Assembly (NCBI GenBank): GCA_023053575.1
Contig: JAKZAP010000080.1
Coordinates: 186,001 to 250,000, forward strand
DNA length: 64,000 nucleotides
Direction of reading: 5' to 3'
From: Branchinecta lynchi
Taxonomy: Eukaryota; Arthropoda; Branchiopoda; Anostraca; Branchinectidae
The translations under genes and the position numbers were made by a program. The notes beneath the pieces are model-generated. The model was not told where the DNA came from, ran no database searches, and worked only from the letters and a program-made list of their open reading frames with translations. Below, piece by piece: positions 26,301-34,416 of this stretch (positions are counted from its first letter, which is position 1; the number at the start of each line of letters is the position of its first letter).

Positions 26301-29150
26301 TTTCTCACAAATTTTGTTTTCCCACTAGGTTTGTTTCCCCACAAGGTTTGTTTTCCCACAAGGTTTGTTTTCCCCCAAGGTTGGTTTTCCCGCAAGGTTG
26401 GTTTTCCCACAAGGTTTGTTTTCCCACTGTGTTGGTTTTTTCAAAAGGTTCGCTTTCCCACAAGGTTCGTTTTCCCACAAGGTTGGTTTTCCCACAAGGT
26501 TGGTTTTCCCGCAGGGTTGCTTTCCCCATAAGGTTGGTTTTCCCACAAGGTTTGTTTTCTCACAAGGTTTGTTTTCCCACTAGGTTGTAAAGGTTTGTTT
26601 TCCCACAAGCTTTGTTTTCCCCCAAGGTTGGTTTTCCCGCAAGGTTGGTTTTCCCACAAGGTTTGTTTTCCCACTGTGTTGGTTTTCCCAAAAGGTTCGC
26701 TTTCCCGCAAGGCTGGTTTTCCCACAAGGTTTGTTTCCCCACAATGTTTGTTTTCTCACAAGGTTTGTTTTCCCACAAGGTTGGTTTTCCCGAAAGGTTT
26801 GTTTCCCCACAAGGTTGGTTTTCCCACAAGGCTGGTTTTCCCGCAGGGTTTGTTTTCCCACAAGGTTAGTTTTCCCGCAAGGTTTGTTTTCCCACAAGGT
26901 TAGTTTTCCCACAAGGTTTGTTTCCCCACAAGGTTTGTTTCCCCACAAGGTTTGTTTTCCCACAAGGATTGTTTTCTCACAAGGTTTGTTTTCCCACTGT
27001 GTTGGTTTTCCCAAAAGGTTCGCTTTCCCGCAAGGTTCGCTTTCCCACAAGGTTTGTTTTCCCACAAGCTTTGTTTTCCCCCAAGGTTGGTTTTCCCGCA
27101 AGGTTGGTTTTCCCACAAGGTTTGTTTTCCCACTTTGTTGGTTTTCCCAAAAGGTTCGCTTTCCCGCAAGGTTGGTTTTCCCACAAGGTTTGTTTCCCCA
27201 CAAGGTTTGTTTTACCACAAGGTTTGTTTCCCCACAAGGTTTGTTTTCCAACAAGGTTTGTTTTCCCATAAGGTTTGTTTTCCCGCAAGGTTGGTTTTCC
27301 CACAAGGTTTGTTTTCCCACTGTGTTGGTTTTCCCAAAAGGTTCGCTTTCCCGCAAGGTTGGTTTTCCCACAAGGTTTGTTTACCCACAAGGTTTGTTTA
27401 CCCATAAGGTTTGTTTTCCCACAAGGTTTGTTTTCCCACAAGGTTTGTTTTCCCACAAGGTTTGTTTTCCCACAAGGTTGGTTTTCCCGCAAGGTTGGTT
27501 TTCCGACAAGGTTTGTTTTCCCACTGTGTTGGTTTTCCCAAAAGGTTCGCTTTCCCACAAGGTTGGTTTTCCCACAAGGTTGGTTTTCCCGCAGGGTTGC
27601 TTTCAGCATAAGGTTTGTTTTCCCACAAGGTTTGTTCTCCCACAAGGTTTGTTTTCCCACAAGGTTGGTTTTCCCGCAAGGTTTGTTTTCCCACAAGGTT
27701 AGTTTTCCCACAAGGTTTGTTTTCCCACAAGGTTTGTTTCCCCACAAGGTTTGTTTCCCCACAAGGTTTGTTTTCCCACAAGGTTTGTTTTCCCCCAAGG
27801 TTGGTTTTCCCGCAGGGCTGCTTTCCCCATAAGGTTTGTTTTCCCACTAGGTTGTGTTTCCCACTAGGTTGGTCTTCCCACAAGGTTTGTTTTCCCACAA
27901 GCTTTGTTTTCCCCCAAGGTTGGTTTTCCCGCAAGGTTGGTTTTCCCACAAGGTTTGTTTTCCCACTTTGTTGGTTTTCCCAAAAGGTTCGCTTTCCCGC
28001 AAGGTTGGTTTTCCCACAAGGTTTGTTTCCCCACAAGGTTTGTTTTCCCACAAGGTTTGTTTTCCCACAAGGTTGGTTTTCCCGAAAGGTTTGTTTCCCC
28101 ACAAGGTTGGTTTTCCCACAAGGTTGGTTTTCCCGCAGGGTTTGTTTTCCCACAAGGTTAGTTTTCCCGCAAGGTTTGTTTCCCCACAAGGTTTGTTTTC
28201 CCACAAGGATTGTTTTCTCACAAATTTTGTTTTCCCACTAGGTTTGTTTCCCCACAAGGTTTGTTTTCCCACAAGGTTTGTTTTCCCCCAAGGTTGGTTT
28301 TCCCGCAAGGTTGGTTTTCCCACAAGGTTTGTTTTCCCACTGTGTTGGTTTTCCCAAAAGGTTCGCTTTCCCACAAGGTTCGTTTTCCCACAAGGTTGGT
28401 TTTCCCACAAGGTTGGTTTTCCCGCAGGGTTGCTTTCCCCATAAGGTTGGTTTTCCCACAAGGTTTGTTTTCTCACAAGGTTTGTTTTCCCACTAGGCTG
28501 TAAAGGTTTGTTTTCCCACAAGCTTTGTTTTCCCCCAAGGTTGGTTTTCCCGCAAGGTTGGTTTTCCCACAAGGTTTGTTTTCCCACTGTGTTGGTTTTT
28601 CCCAAAAGGTTCGCTTTCCCGCAAGGCTGGTTTTCCCACAAGGTTTGTTTCCCCACAATGTTTGTTTTCTCACAAGGTTTGTTTTCCCACAAGGTTGGTT
28701 TTCCCGAAAGGTTTGTTTCCCCACAAGGTTGGTTTTCCCACAAGGCTGGTTTTCCCGCAGGGTTTGTTTTCCCACAAGGTTAGTTTTCCCGCAAGGTTTG
28801 TTTTCCCACTAGGTTAGTTTTCCCACAAGGTTTGTTTCCCCACAAGGTTTGTTTCCCCACAAGGTTTGTTTTCCCACAAGGATTGTTTTCTCACAAGGTT
28901 TGTTTTCCCACTGTGTTGGTTTTCCCAAAAGGTTCGCTTTCCCGCAAGGTTCGCTTTCCCACAAGGTTTGTTTTCCCACAAGCTTTGTTTTCCCCCAAGG
29001 TTGGTTTTCCCGCAAGGTTGGTTTTCCCACAAGGTTTGTTTTCCCACTTTGTTGGTTTTCCCAAAAGGTTCGCTTTCCCGCAAGGTTGGTTTTCCCACAA
29101 GGTTTGTTTCCCCACAAGGTTTGTTTTACCACAAGGTTTGTTTTCCCACA
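23313..29150. repeat. ~2-kb higher-order repeat, three tandem copies
   Basis: Copies start near 23313, 25328 and 27241. The first-to-second offset is 2,015 bp and the second-to-third 1,913 bp (six monomers shorter), with long stretches of identical variant order. Each copy holds a truncated 9-bp unit, GGTTGTAAA (GGCTGTAAA in the third), near 24570, 26585 and 28497. That explains why both offsets equal a whole number of monomers plus 9 bp (118 or 112 units). The truncated unit is a clean marker that the three copies come from one ancestor rather than converging. Confidence 0.85.
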
Positions 29151-29845
29151 AGGTTGGTTTTCCCGAAAGGTTTGTTTCCCCACAAGGTTGGTTTTCCCAC
29201 AAGGTTGGTTTTCCCGCAGGGTTTGTTTTCCCACAAGGTTAGTTTTCCCGCAAGGTTTGTTTCCCCACAAGGTTTGTTTTCCCACAAGGATTGTTTTCTC
29301 ACAAGGTTTGTTTTCCCACTAGGTTTGTTTCCCCACAAGGTTTGTTTTCCCACAAGGTTTGTTTTCCCCCAAGGTTGGTTTTCCCGCAAGGTTGGTTTTC
29401 CCACAAGGTTTGTTTTCCCACTGTGTTGGTTTTCCCAAAAGGTTCGCTTTCCCGCAAGGTTGGTTTTCCCGAAAGGTTTGTTTCCCCACAAGGTTTGTTT
29501 TCCCACTAGGTTTGTTTTCCCATAAGATTTGTTTTCCCACAAGGTTTGTTTTCCCACAAGGTTTGTTTTCCCACAAGGTTGGTTTTCCCAAAAGGTTTGT
29601 TTTCCCACAAGGTTAGTTTTCCCACAAGGTTTGTTTCCCCACAAGGTTTGTTTCCCCACAAGGTTTGTTTTCCCACAAGGATTGTTTTCTCACAAGGTTT
29701 GTTTTCCCACTGTGTTGGTTTTCCCAAGAGGTTCGCTTTCCCGCAAGGTTCGCTTTCCCGCAAGGTTGGTTTTCCCACAAGGTTTGTTTTCTCACAAGGT
29801 TTGTGTTCCCTCTAGGTTTGTTTCCCCACAAGGTTTGTTTTCTCA

Positions 29846-29849
29846 CAAG
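29846..29849. repeat. Target-site duplication, left
   Basis: CAAG just before the 5' LTR. The base after the 3' LTR begins AAAG, giving a 4-bp duplication with one mismatch. Empty-site paralogues read TCTCACAAGGTTTG, so CAAG is the inferred target. Confidence 0.7.
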
Positions 29850-29992
29850 TGTAACGACACGAAATATTTAATTCCAAATCTTTTTAGCAACTCTTGCAAA
29901 ATGCCTTTTCTCGACTCACTTTAAATGCTTATGTTTAAGAGCTGGCCAAAATGCTTTAGCCAAGACTTGGAAACGATTTAAGAAAAGAGCAC

Positions 29993-30000
29993 TATATAAG
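29993..30000 (+). promoter_or_regulatory. TATA box of the 5' LTR
   Basis: TATATAAG, 143 bp into the LTR. Polymerase II initiation normally lies 25-30 bp downstream, so transcripts would start near 30020-30030 and define the U3/R border there. The identical box is present in the 3' LTR. Confidence 0.7.
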
Positions 30001-30027
30001 ACGAATGTACTCCTATGAAAAAGGGCA

Positions 30028-30048
30028 GTCTTAAGCTAGTCTTAAGAC
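30028..30048 (+). promoter_or_regulatory. Perfect hairpin at predicted RNA 5' end
   Basis: GTCTTAAG, five loop bases CTAGT, then CTTAAGAC: an uninterrupted 8-bp inverted repeat. It sits where the TATA box predicts the transcript to begin, so it would fold at or near the 5' end of R. An identical copy is in the 3' LTR at 32345-32365. Confidence 0.5.
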
Positions 30049-30099
30049 AGTAGTGATCGTTGGATTATCAGATGTATTCGATGTATGCAGAACTTCGAT

Positions 30100-30112
30100 A
30101 TTAAAAGTAAGT
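30100..30112 (+). promoter_or_regulatory. ATTAAA hexamer and GTAAGT donor-like site
   Basis: ATTAAA (30100-30105), a common variant of the polyadenylation hexamer, is followed after one base by GTAAGT (30107-30112), which matches the eukaryotic 5' splice-site consensus. Either could act in the element's RNA. Both are short and expected by chance in AT-rich DNA. Confidence 0.3.
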
Positions 30113-30351
30113 GTGTTTTCTAACCACTGTGTATTGAATGTAGGACCTAGGACCTACCGTCCGAACTCCCCCCTCCACAGTTACGAACCAACCCTTCGAG
30201 GATTAAGATCAGAGTACCGGTATAGTCTAATATGTACCAACCGCTCGGGTACACGCTACACGTATATTAGATACTCGGTTTTGTACAACAGTTAAAGCAT
30301 AAACGATTAGAGAGAGATACTTCTACTGTAACACTAACACTAATTTAACAC

Positions 30352-30369
30352 TGGTGACAGCGGTGGGAT
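30352..30369 (+). promoter_or_regulatory. Primer-binding site (tRNA 3' end complement)
   Basis: TGGTGACAGCGGTGGGAT begins 1 bp after the LTR. Its complement reads as a tRNA 3' end: CCCAC (T-stem 3' strand), CGCTGTC (seven acceptor bases), discriminator A, CCA. The match to tRNA layout is complete, which fixes the strand of the element. A GTGGG T-stem and discriminator A fit a leucine tRNA best, but the tRNA is not in the window and the identity is inferred. Confidence 0.85.
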
Positions 30370-30701
30370 GAGTTTTTGTCACCCCTGGGTGGGAAGAAAT
30401 ACCCACCAAGATTAACAGATTTGGATTAATCTGTATTGTATTTTACAGGCAATGTGTCTCTCTGAAACAACTGGTAACTTCGGACCAAGGACTATTAAGG
30501 AGGAAATAAGGTTGTCCTAAAAGAAAGTTTCAAACAGCAGAAGCTGCGTCGTAAATCTTTAAGAGTAAAGGATTTAACTAAAGCTCCGTTGCTGGTGCAG
30601 AAAGAGATTTTGCTTTAAGGGAAAGCTTGAATGGTTTAAAGGATTAAACTAAAATGGGTCGACAGCTGGTTTCCCGTAAAAACAAGCAAAGAAGCAGCTA
30701 A

Positions 30702-31217
30702 TATTGTGGGTTTAAGTCCGAGTTACAATTCAGTCGAGTAAGAGAGACACCAACGATGAGTTCGCCATACCGGAAGTGCTCACACCCACAAGCGAGCGGA
30801 AGGACAACCTTAGAAGGAATCGACCCAGTATCTTCAGCACAGACATGTCAGATAGCTGGCCTCGCAGCTATACGTTCCAGAAGATGAATTTCAAGCAAGG
30901 CTGACTACGAGCCTTGTCACAAGAAGAAAGGAAACGGTTCTCTAGTCCAAGAAGAGGCTATGCAGAAGAGAACACAAGCAAACATAGAAACTGAAGAGGA
31001 GGAAGAACCCAATCAGACAACGGAAGAAGCCTTATGAAACTTCGGAAGAACAGGTAACCGTTCATAAAAGGAAGATGGCGCAGTACCATCACGAGATAGC
31101 TGGGACCCGGATGTTGAGTTACAAAAGAAGAAATAGCTTGAGAAAGCGAAAGACAATGCCGTATGCGTAAGTCTGACCTTACCGTATTCAGAAACATTCA
31201 GACATCGGCAAAAGTGA
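30702..31217 (+). pseudogene. Possible decayed coding remnant (gag-like position)
   Basis: Two abutting short open stretches read like degraded protein. 30702-30887 has 61 codons before a stop, with an in-frame ATG at 30756 (43 codons). 30888-31037 is open for 49 codons and contains an acidic run (ETEEEEEPNQTTEEA), then continues in the same frame to 31217 with stops at 31035, 31065, 31134 and 31215. Its position after the primer-binding site is where gag would begin. I recognise no capsid or nucleocapsid motif, and charge-rich reading frames arise easily from purine-rich DNA. This may simply be non-coding. Confidence 0.2.
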
Positions 31218-31610
31218 CCAGAGTAATGGTCGGTACAGGATAGGAAATCCTTATGTAGTAGCATTAGTCGACAGACGATTTGCCTAGAAGATTGGCAAGT
31301 AACACTTAGTGATTTGGAAACTTAAAGCAGTTGTTTCCATACTTTATTTCCAAGTTAATGTTGTTTAGGATTTAGGCTTTGGGGTTTAGAAGTTCAAGTT
31401 AGAACCAAAGATGGTTGCCCCAGTAATAAGTAAAGATAGTAGGATTTTTAACAGGATTGAGTTGCAAGTGTTAGGTCTATATTTTATTACGAAAATCGGA
31501 CGTATTTGAGACAGTAATTTGAAAGTGCCCTGTATAGACTAGGATAGATGTATTTGCAGGGATAGGATTTTCCAGTTGAAAGTTGTCATAGAGGCGCTAT
31601 TCTTTTCTAA

Positions 31611-31624
31611 GGGAGGAAGGGAAA
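31611..31624 (+). promoter_or_regulatory. Internal 14-base polypurine tract
   Basis: GGGAGGAAGGGAAA is a pure purine run and a better polypurine tract than the one next to the 3' LTR. It is followed by TGTAAAC, resembling the LTR start TGTAAC. It could be a central purine tract or a relic of a former internal-LTR border. No other LTR-like sequence follows, so the second reading is weak. Confidence 0.3.
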
Positions 31625-31778
31625 TGTAAACTCAAAGTCCAAAATTCTGATTTCGGTAGCGATAAGCAGTAATTAATAATTAAAGAACCTAAGAAGCAAA
31701 GGTTCTATAAGTAAATTGGGTAGACCTGATACTATGGAGAAAAATGCCACTACCAAAGATATGTCCATACACTGGAAG

Positions 31779-31799
31779 TTGTCAGCCTAAGGCTGACAA
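31779..31799 (+). ncRNA. 9-bp perfect hairpin, 3-base loop
   Basis: TTGTCAGCC, loop TAA, GGCTGACAA. A perfect 9-bp stem with a 3-base loop is the strongest local fold noted in the interior and would form in either strand. In a coding-free element whose RNA must be recognised by another element's Gag, a conserved stem-loop could serve packaging or dimerisation; this is inference. Confidence 0.4.
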
Positions 31800-31942
31800 A
31801 GGGTTCAGAAGCGATACCCAGTGCTAAGTGACGGCGAGAGCTAACTTAAAGAGATTGGTGGCTCAAATTAAAATTCACACCAAATAGTTGTTGGCCGCTG
31901 GTTGCTAGTTTTTAAAGGCAATGGTACAATGGCACAAGGCTG

Positions 31943-31964
31943 TAACCCAACACTTTCTGGGTTA
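31943..31964 (+). ncRNA. 7-bp inverted repeat, 8-base loop
   Basis: TAACCCA, eight bases, TGGGTTA. It lies 144 bp after the 9-bp hairpin on the same strand. Weaker than that hairpin and possibly chance. Confidence 0.25.
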
Positions 31965-32005
31965 GGGGTGACAGGTTTACCTGGTTTATTGGAATATTTT
32001 AGTTT

Positions 32006-32019
32006 AACCGTAAACGGTT
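32006..32019 (+). ncRNA. 5-bp inverted repeat, TAAA loop
   Basis: AACCG-TAAA-CGGTT, third of three inverted repeats in the last 400 bp of the interior. Short enough to be chance. Confidence 0.2.
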
Positions 32020-32151
32020 TCCCTTGAAATCAGATTTTTGACACAATAAGTAAATTGTTAAAAATAGCTGATATGACAACCTTCAACCTGGTTGAGCAAG
32101 TAAAATTAGACGTTGTAGGTATTTTTAGAGCTGTGTCGGGAGACACTTTTT

Positions 32152-32166
32152 GGAAGGCGTGAGGAG
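32152..32166 (+). promoter_or_regulatory. Polypurine tract before the 3' LTR
   Basis: GGAAGGCGTGAGGAG directly abuts the 3' LTR. Thirteen of fifteen bases are purines and the final GAGGAG is uninterrupted. Its place marks it as the plus-strand primer, although CGT interrupts it and makes it weaker than usual. The longer tract at 31611 may be an alternative. Confidence 0.65.
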
Positions 32167-32666
32167 TGTAACGACACGAAATATTTAATTCCAAATCTTT
32201 TTAGCAACTCTTGCAAAATGCCTTTTCTCGACTCACTTTAAATGCTTATGTTTAAGAGCTGGCCAAAATGCTTTAGCCAAGACTTGGAAACGATTTAAGA
32301 AAAGAGCACTATATAAGACGAATGTACTCCTATAAAAAAGGGCAGTCTTAAGCTAGTCTTAAGACAGTAGTGATCGTTGGATTATCAGATGTATTCGATG
32401 TATGCAGAACTTCGATATTAAAAGTAAGTGTGTTTTCTAACCACTGTGTATTGAATGTAGGACCTAGGACCTACCGTCCGAACACCCCCTCCACAGTTAC
32501 GAACCAACCCTTCGAGGATTAAGATCAGAGTACCGGTATAGTCTAATATGTACCAACCGCTCGGGTACACGCTACACGTATATTAGATACTCGGTTTTGT
32601 ACAACAGTTAAAGCATAAACGATTAGAGAGAGATACTCCTACTGTAACACTAACACTAATTTAACA
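32167..32666 (+). repeat. 3' long terminal repeat
   Basis: A 500-bp direct copy of the 5' LTR with three substitutions and one 1-bp deletion (five Cs at 32485-32489 against six). It keeps TG...CA termini, the TATA box (32310-32317), the hairpin and the GTAAGT site. It ends TTAACA and is followed by AAAG of the satellite. As an intact copy of the promoter it could read outward into the right arm. Confidence 0.95.
32310..32317 (+). promoter_or_regulatory. TATA box of the 3' LTR
   Basis: TATATAAG, identical to that of the 5' LTR. Initiation here would cross the rest of the LTR and enter the satellite of the right arm, giving transcripts of the T/C-rich strand. Confidence 0.6.
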
Positions 32667-32670
32667 AAAG
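32667..32670. repeat. Target-site duplication, right
   Basis: AAAG, matching CAAG on the left at three of four bases. With a 4-bp duplication the satellite phase continues exactly across the element. A 5-bp reading (ACAAG/AAAAG) would require the LTR to end in AAC instead of ACA and is less likely. Confidence 0.7.
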
Positions 32671-32720
32671 GTTTGTTTTCCCACAAGGTTTGTTTTCCCA
32701 CAAGGTTTGTTTTCCCACAA

Positions 32721-34380
32721 GGTTTGTTTTGCCACAAGGTTGGTTTTCCAGAAAGGTTTGTTTCCCCACAAGGTTGGTTTTCCCACAAGGTTTGTTTTCC
32801 CGCAGGGTTTGTTTTCCCACAAGGTTAGTTTTCCCGCAAGGTTTGTTTTCCCACAAGGTTAGTTTTCCCACAAGGTTTGTTTCCCCACAAGGTTTGTTTC
32901 CCCACAAGGTTTGTTTTCCCACAAGGATTGTTTTCCCACAAGGTTTGTTTTCCCACTGTGTTGGTTTTCCCAAAAGGTTCGCTTTCCCGCAAGGTTGGTT
33001 TTCCCACAAGGTTGGTTTTCCCGCAGGGTTTGTTTCCCCATAAGGTTGGTTTTCCCAAAAGGTTTGTTTTCTCACAAGGTTTGTTTTCCCACTAGGTTGG
33101 TTTTCCCACAAGGTTTGTTTTCCCACAAGGTTTGTTTACCCACAAGGTTTGTTTTCCCCAAGGTTGGTTTTCCCGCAAAGTTGGTTTTCCCATAAGGTTG
33201 GTTTTCCCACAAGGTTGGTTTTCCCGCAAGGTTAGTTTTCCCACAAGGTCTGATTTAACACAATGTTTGTTTTCGAACAAGGTTGGTTTTCCCGAAAGGT
33301 TTGTTTCCCCACAAGGTTGGTTTTCCCACAAGGTTGGTTTTCCCGCAGGGTTTGTTTTCCCACAAGGTTAGTTTTCCCGCAAGGTTTGTTTTCCCACAAG
33401 GTTGGTTTTCCCGAAAGGTTTGTTTCCTCACAAGGTTGGTTTTCCCACAAGGTTGGTTTTCCCGCAGGGTTTGTTTTCCCACAAGGTTAGTTTTCCCGCA
33501 AGGTTTGTTTCCCCACAAGGTTTGTTTTCCCACAAGGTTTGTTTTCCCACTGTGTTGGTTTTCCCAAAAGGTTCGCTTTCCCACAAGGTTGGTTTTCCCA
33601 CAAGGTTGGTTTTTCCACAAGGTTGGCTTTCCCGCAGGGTTGCTTTCCCCATGAGGTTGGTTTTCCCACAAGGTTTGTTTTCTCACAAGGTTTGTTTTCC
33701 CACTAGGTTGTTTTTCCCACTAGGTTGGTTTTCCCACAAGGTTTGTTTTCCCACAAGCTTTGTTTTCCCCCAAGGTTGGTTTTCCCGCAGGGTTTGTTTT
33801 CCCACAAGGTTAGTTTTCCCGCAGGGTTTGTTTCCCCACAAGGTTTGTTTTCCCACAAGGTTTGTTTTCCCACTGTGTTGGTTTTCCCAAAAGGTTCGCT
33901 TTCCCACAAGGTTGGTTTTCCCACAAGGTTGGTTTTCCCACAAGGTTGGTTTTCCCGCAGGGTTGCTTTCCCCATAAGGTTGGTTTTCCCACAAGGTTTG
34001 TTTTCCCACAAGGTTTGTTTCCCCACAAGGTTTGTTTCCCCACAAGGTTTGTTTCCCCACAAGGTTTGTTTTCCCACAAGGATTGTTTTCTCACAAGGTT
34101 TGTTTTCCCACAAGGTTTGTTTCCCCACAAGGTTTGTTTCCCCACAAGGTTTGTTTTCCCACAAGGTTAGTTTTCCCACAAGGTTTGTTTCCCCACAAGG
34201 TTTGTTTCCCCACAAGGTTTGTTTTCCCACAAGGATTGTTTTCTCACAAGGTTTGTTTTCCCACTGTGTTGGTTTTCCCAAGAGGTTCGCTTTCCCGCAA
34301 GGTTCGCTTTCCCGCAAGGTTGGTTTTCCCACAAGGTTTGTTTTCTCACAAGGTTTGTTTTCCCACTAGGTTTGTTTCCC
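32721..34380. repeat. D-type higher-order block, element-flanking copy
   Basis: Begins with the diagnostic monomers TTTTGCCACAAGG and TTTTCCAGAAAGG and matches 59502 onward at an offset of 26,781 bp, falling to 26,629 by about 34200. The right part carries the TCCCAAGAGG variant, followed by two TTCGC monomers, that is typical of this family. The stretch left of the LTR element (about 29500-29849) is the end of the preceding D-type unit, so the element sits at a D-D junction. Confidence 0.8.
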
Positions 34381-34416
34381 CACAAGGTTTGTTTTCCCAC
34401 AAGGATTGTTTTCCCA

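Larger units (their letters stand above)
1..29849. repeat. 17-bp satellite array, left arm
   Basis: Uninterrupted head-to-tail array of GGTTTGTTTTCCCACAA, about 1,750 units by length, open at the left window edge and ending at the LTR element. Every unit has the T/C-rich strand on plus; I see no inverted segment. Common variants are TTGG, TTAG and TTCG for TTTG, TTTCCCC for TTTTCCC, and CCCGCAA, CCCCCAA, CCCGAAA, CCCACTA or CCCATAA at the end. They recur in fixed order, giving the higher-order blocks listed separately. The parts outside those blocks (1-2066, 2849-4127, 18520-19742, 21173-22526, 29151-29849) are the same satellite with less regular long-range order. Units of abnormal length are rare; one near position 51 carries a 4-bp TTTG insertion. 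No gene is supported. The function is unknown; tandem satellites of this kind usually lie in constitutive heterochromatin. Confidence 0.98.
29850..30350 (+). repeat. 5' long terminal repeat
   Basis: A 501-bp LTR with TG...CA termini that should hold the element's promoter and polyadenylation signals. Visible parts in order are a TATA box at 29993, a perfect hairpin about 35 bp downstream, an ATTAAA hexamer at 30100, a GTAAGT splice-donor-like site at 30107, and a tandem GGACCTA pair at 30143. The sequence is unrelated to the satellite and clearly less repetitive. About 99.4% of aligned bases match the 3' LTR. Confidence 0.95.
30370..32151 (+). other. Non-coding interior of the LTR element
   Basis: About 1.8 kb of unique, AT-rich sequence between the primer-binding site and the purine tract. 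All three plus frames are closed at short intervals; the longest open stretch noted is about 61 codons (30702-30884). Two overlapping minus-strand frames of 79 and 83 codons (30958-31197 and 31013-31264) show no family I recognise and lie opposite the element's sense strand. I see no reverse transcriptase YxDD block, protease DTG/DSG motif, integrase HHCC or DDE pattern, or CCHC knuckle. The region has purine-rich runs and three inverted repeats in its last 400 bp. Confidence 0.8.
29850..32666 (+). mobile_element. Non-autonomous LTR retrotransposon
   Basis: A 2,817-bp element with 501-bp and 500-bp direct LTRs that start TGTAAC and end TTAACA, a tRNA primer-binding site 1 bp inside the 5' LTR, and a purine-rich tract directly before the 3' LTR. 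The LTRs differ at 30017 (G/A), 30167 (T/A) and 30322 (T/C), plus one C lost from a run, so insertion was recent. The 1.8-kb interior has no frame long enough for Gag, protease, reverse transcriptase or integrase, so movement would need proteins from an autonomous relative. In size it lies between TRIM and LARD elements. Without pol it cannot be assigned to Gypsy, Copia or BEL, although the 4-bp target duplication and the tRNA-type primer fit an animal LTR element. Confidence 0.95.

Noticed and set aside
1..29849. CRISPR array, because of short regular direct repeats
   Set aside because: There are no unique spacers: the repeats are contiguous 17-mers, and the setting is an LTR retrotransposon in a eukaryotic satellite.
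30142..30157. Tandem GGACCTA pair in the LTR as a microsatellite or operator
   Set aside because: Only two copies, with no flanking symmetry or known factor; too little to support a call.
30053..30295. 80-codon plus-strand frame inside the 5' LTR
   Set aside because: It lies wholly in LTR regulatory sequence and spans the splice-donor-like site. The 1-bp indel between the LTRs breaks the same frame in the 3' copy.
30958..31264. Two overlapping minus-strand frames (79 and 83 codons) in the LTR element interior
   Set aside because: Antisense to the element, overlapping each other in different frames, no recognised motif, and of a length expected by chance in 1.8 kb.
32667..32671. A 5-bp target duplication (ACAAG/AAAAG)
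   Set aside because: It would require the LTR to end in AAC rather than the canonical CA. A 4-bp CAAG duplication fits the TG...CA ends and satellite phase with the same single mismatch.
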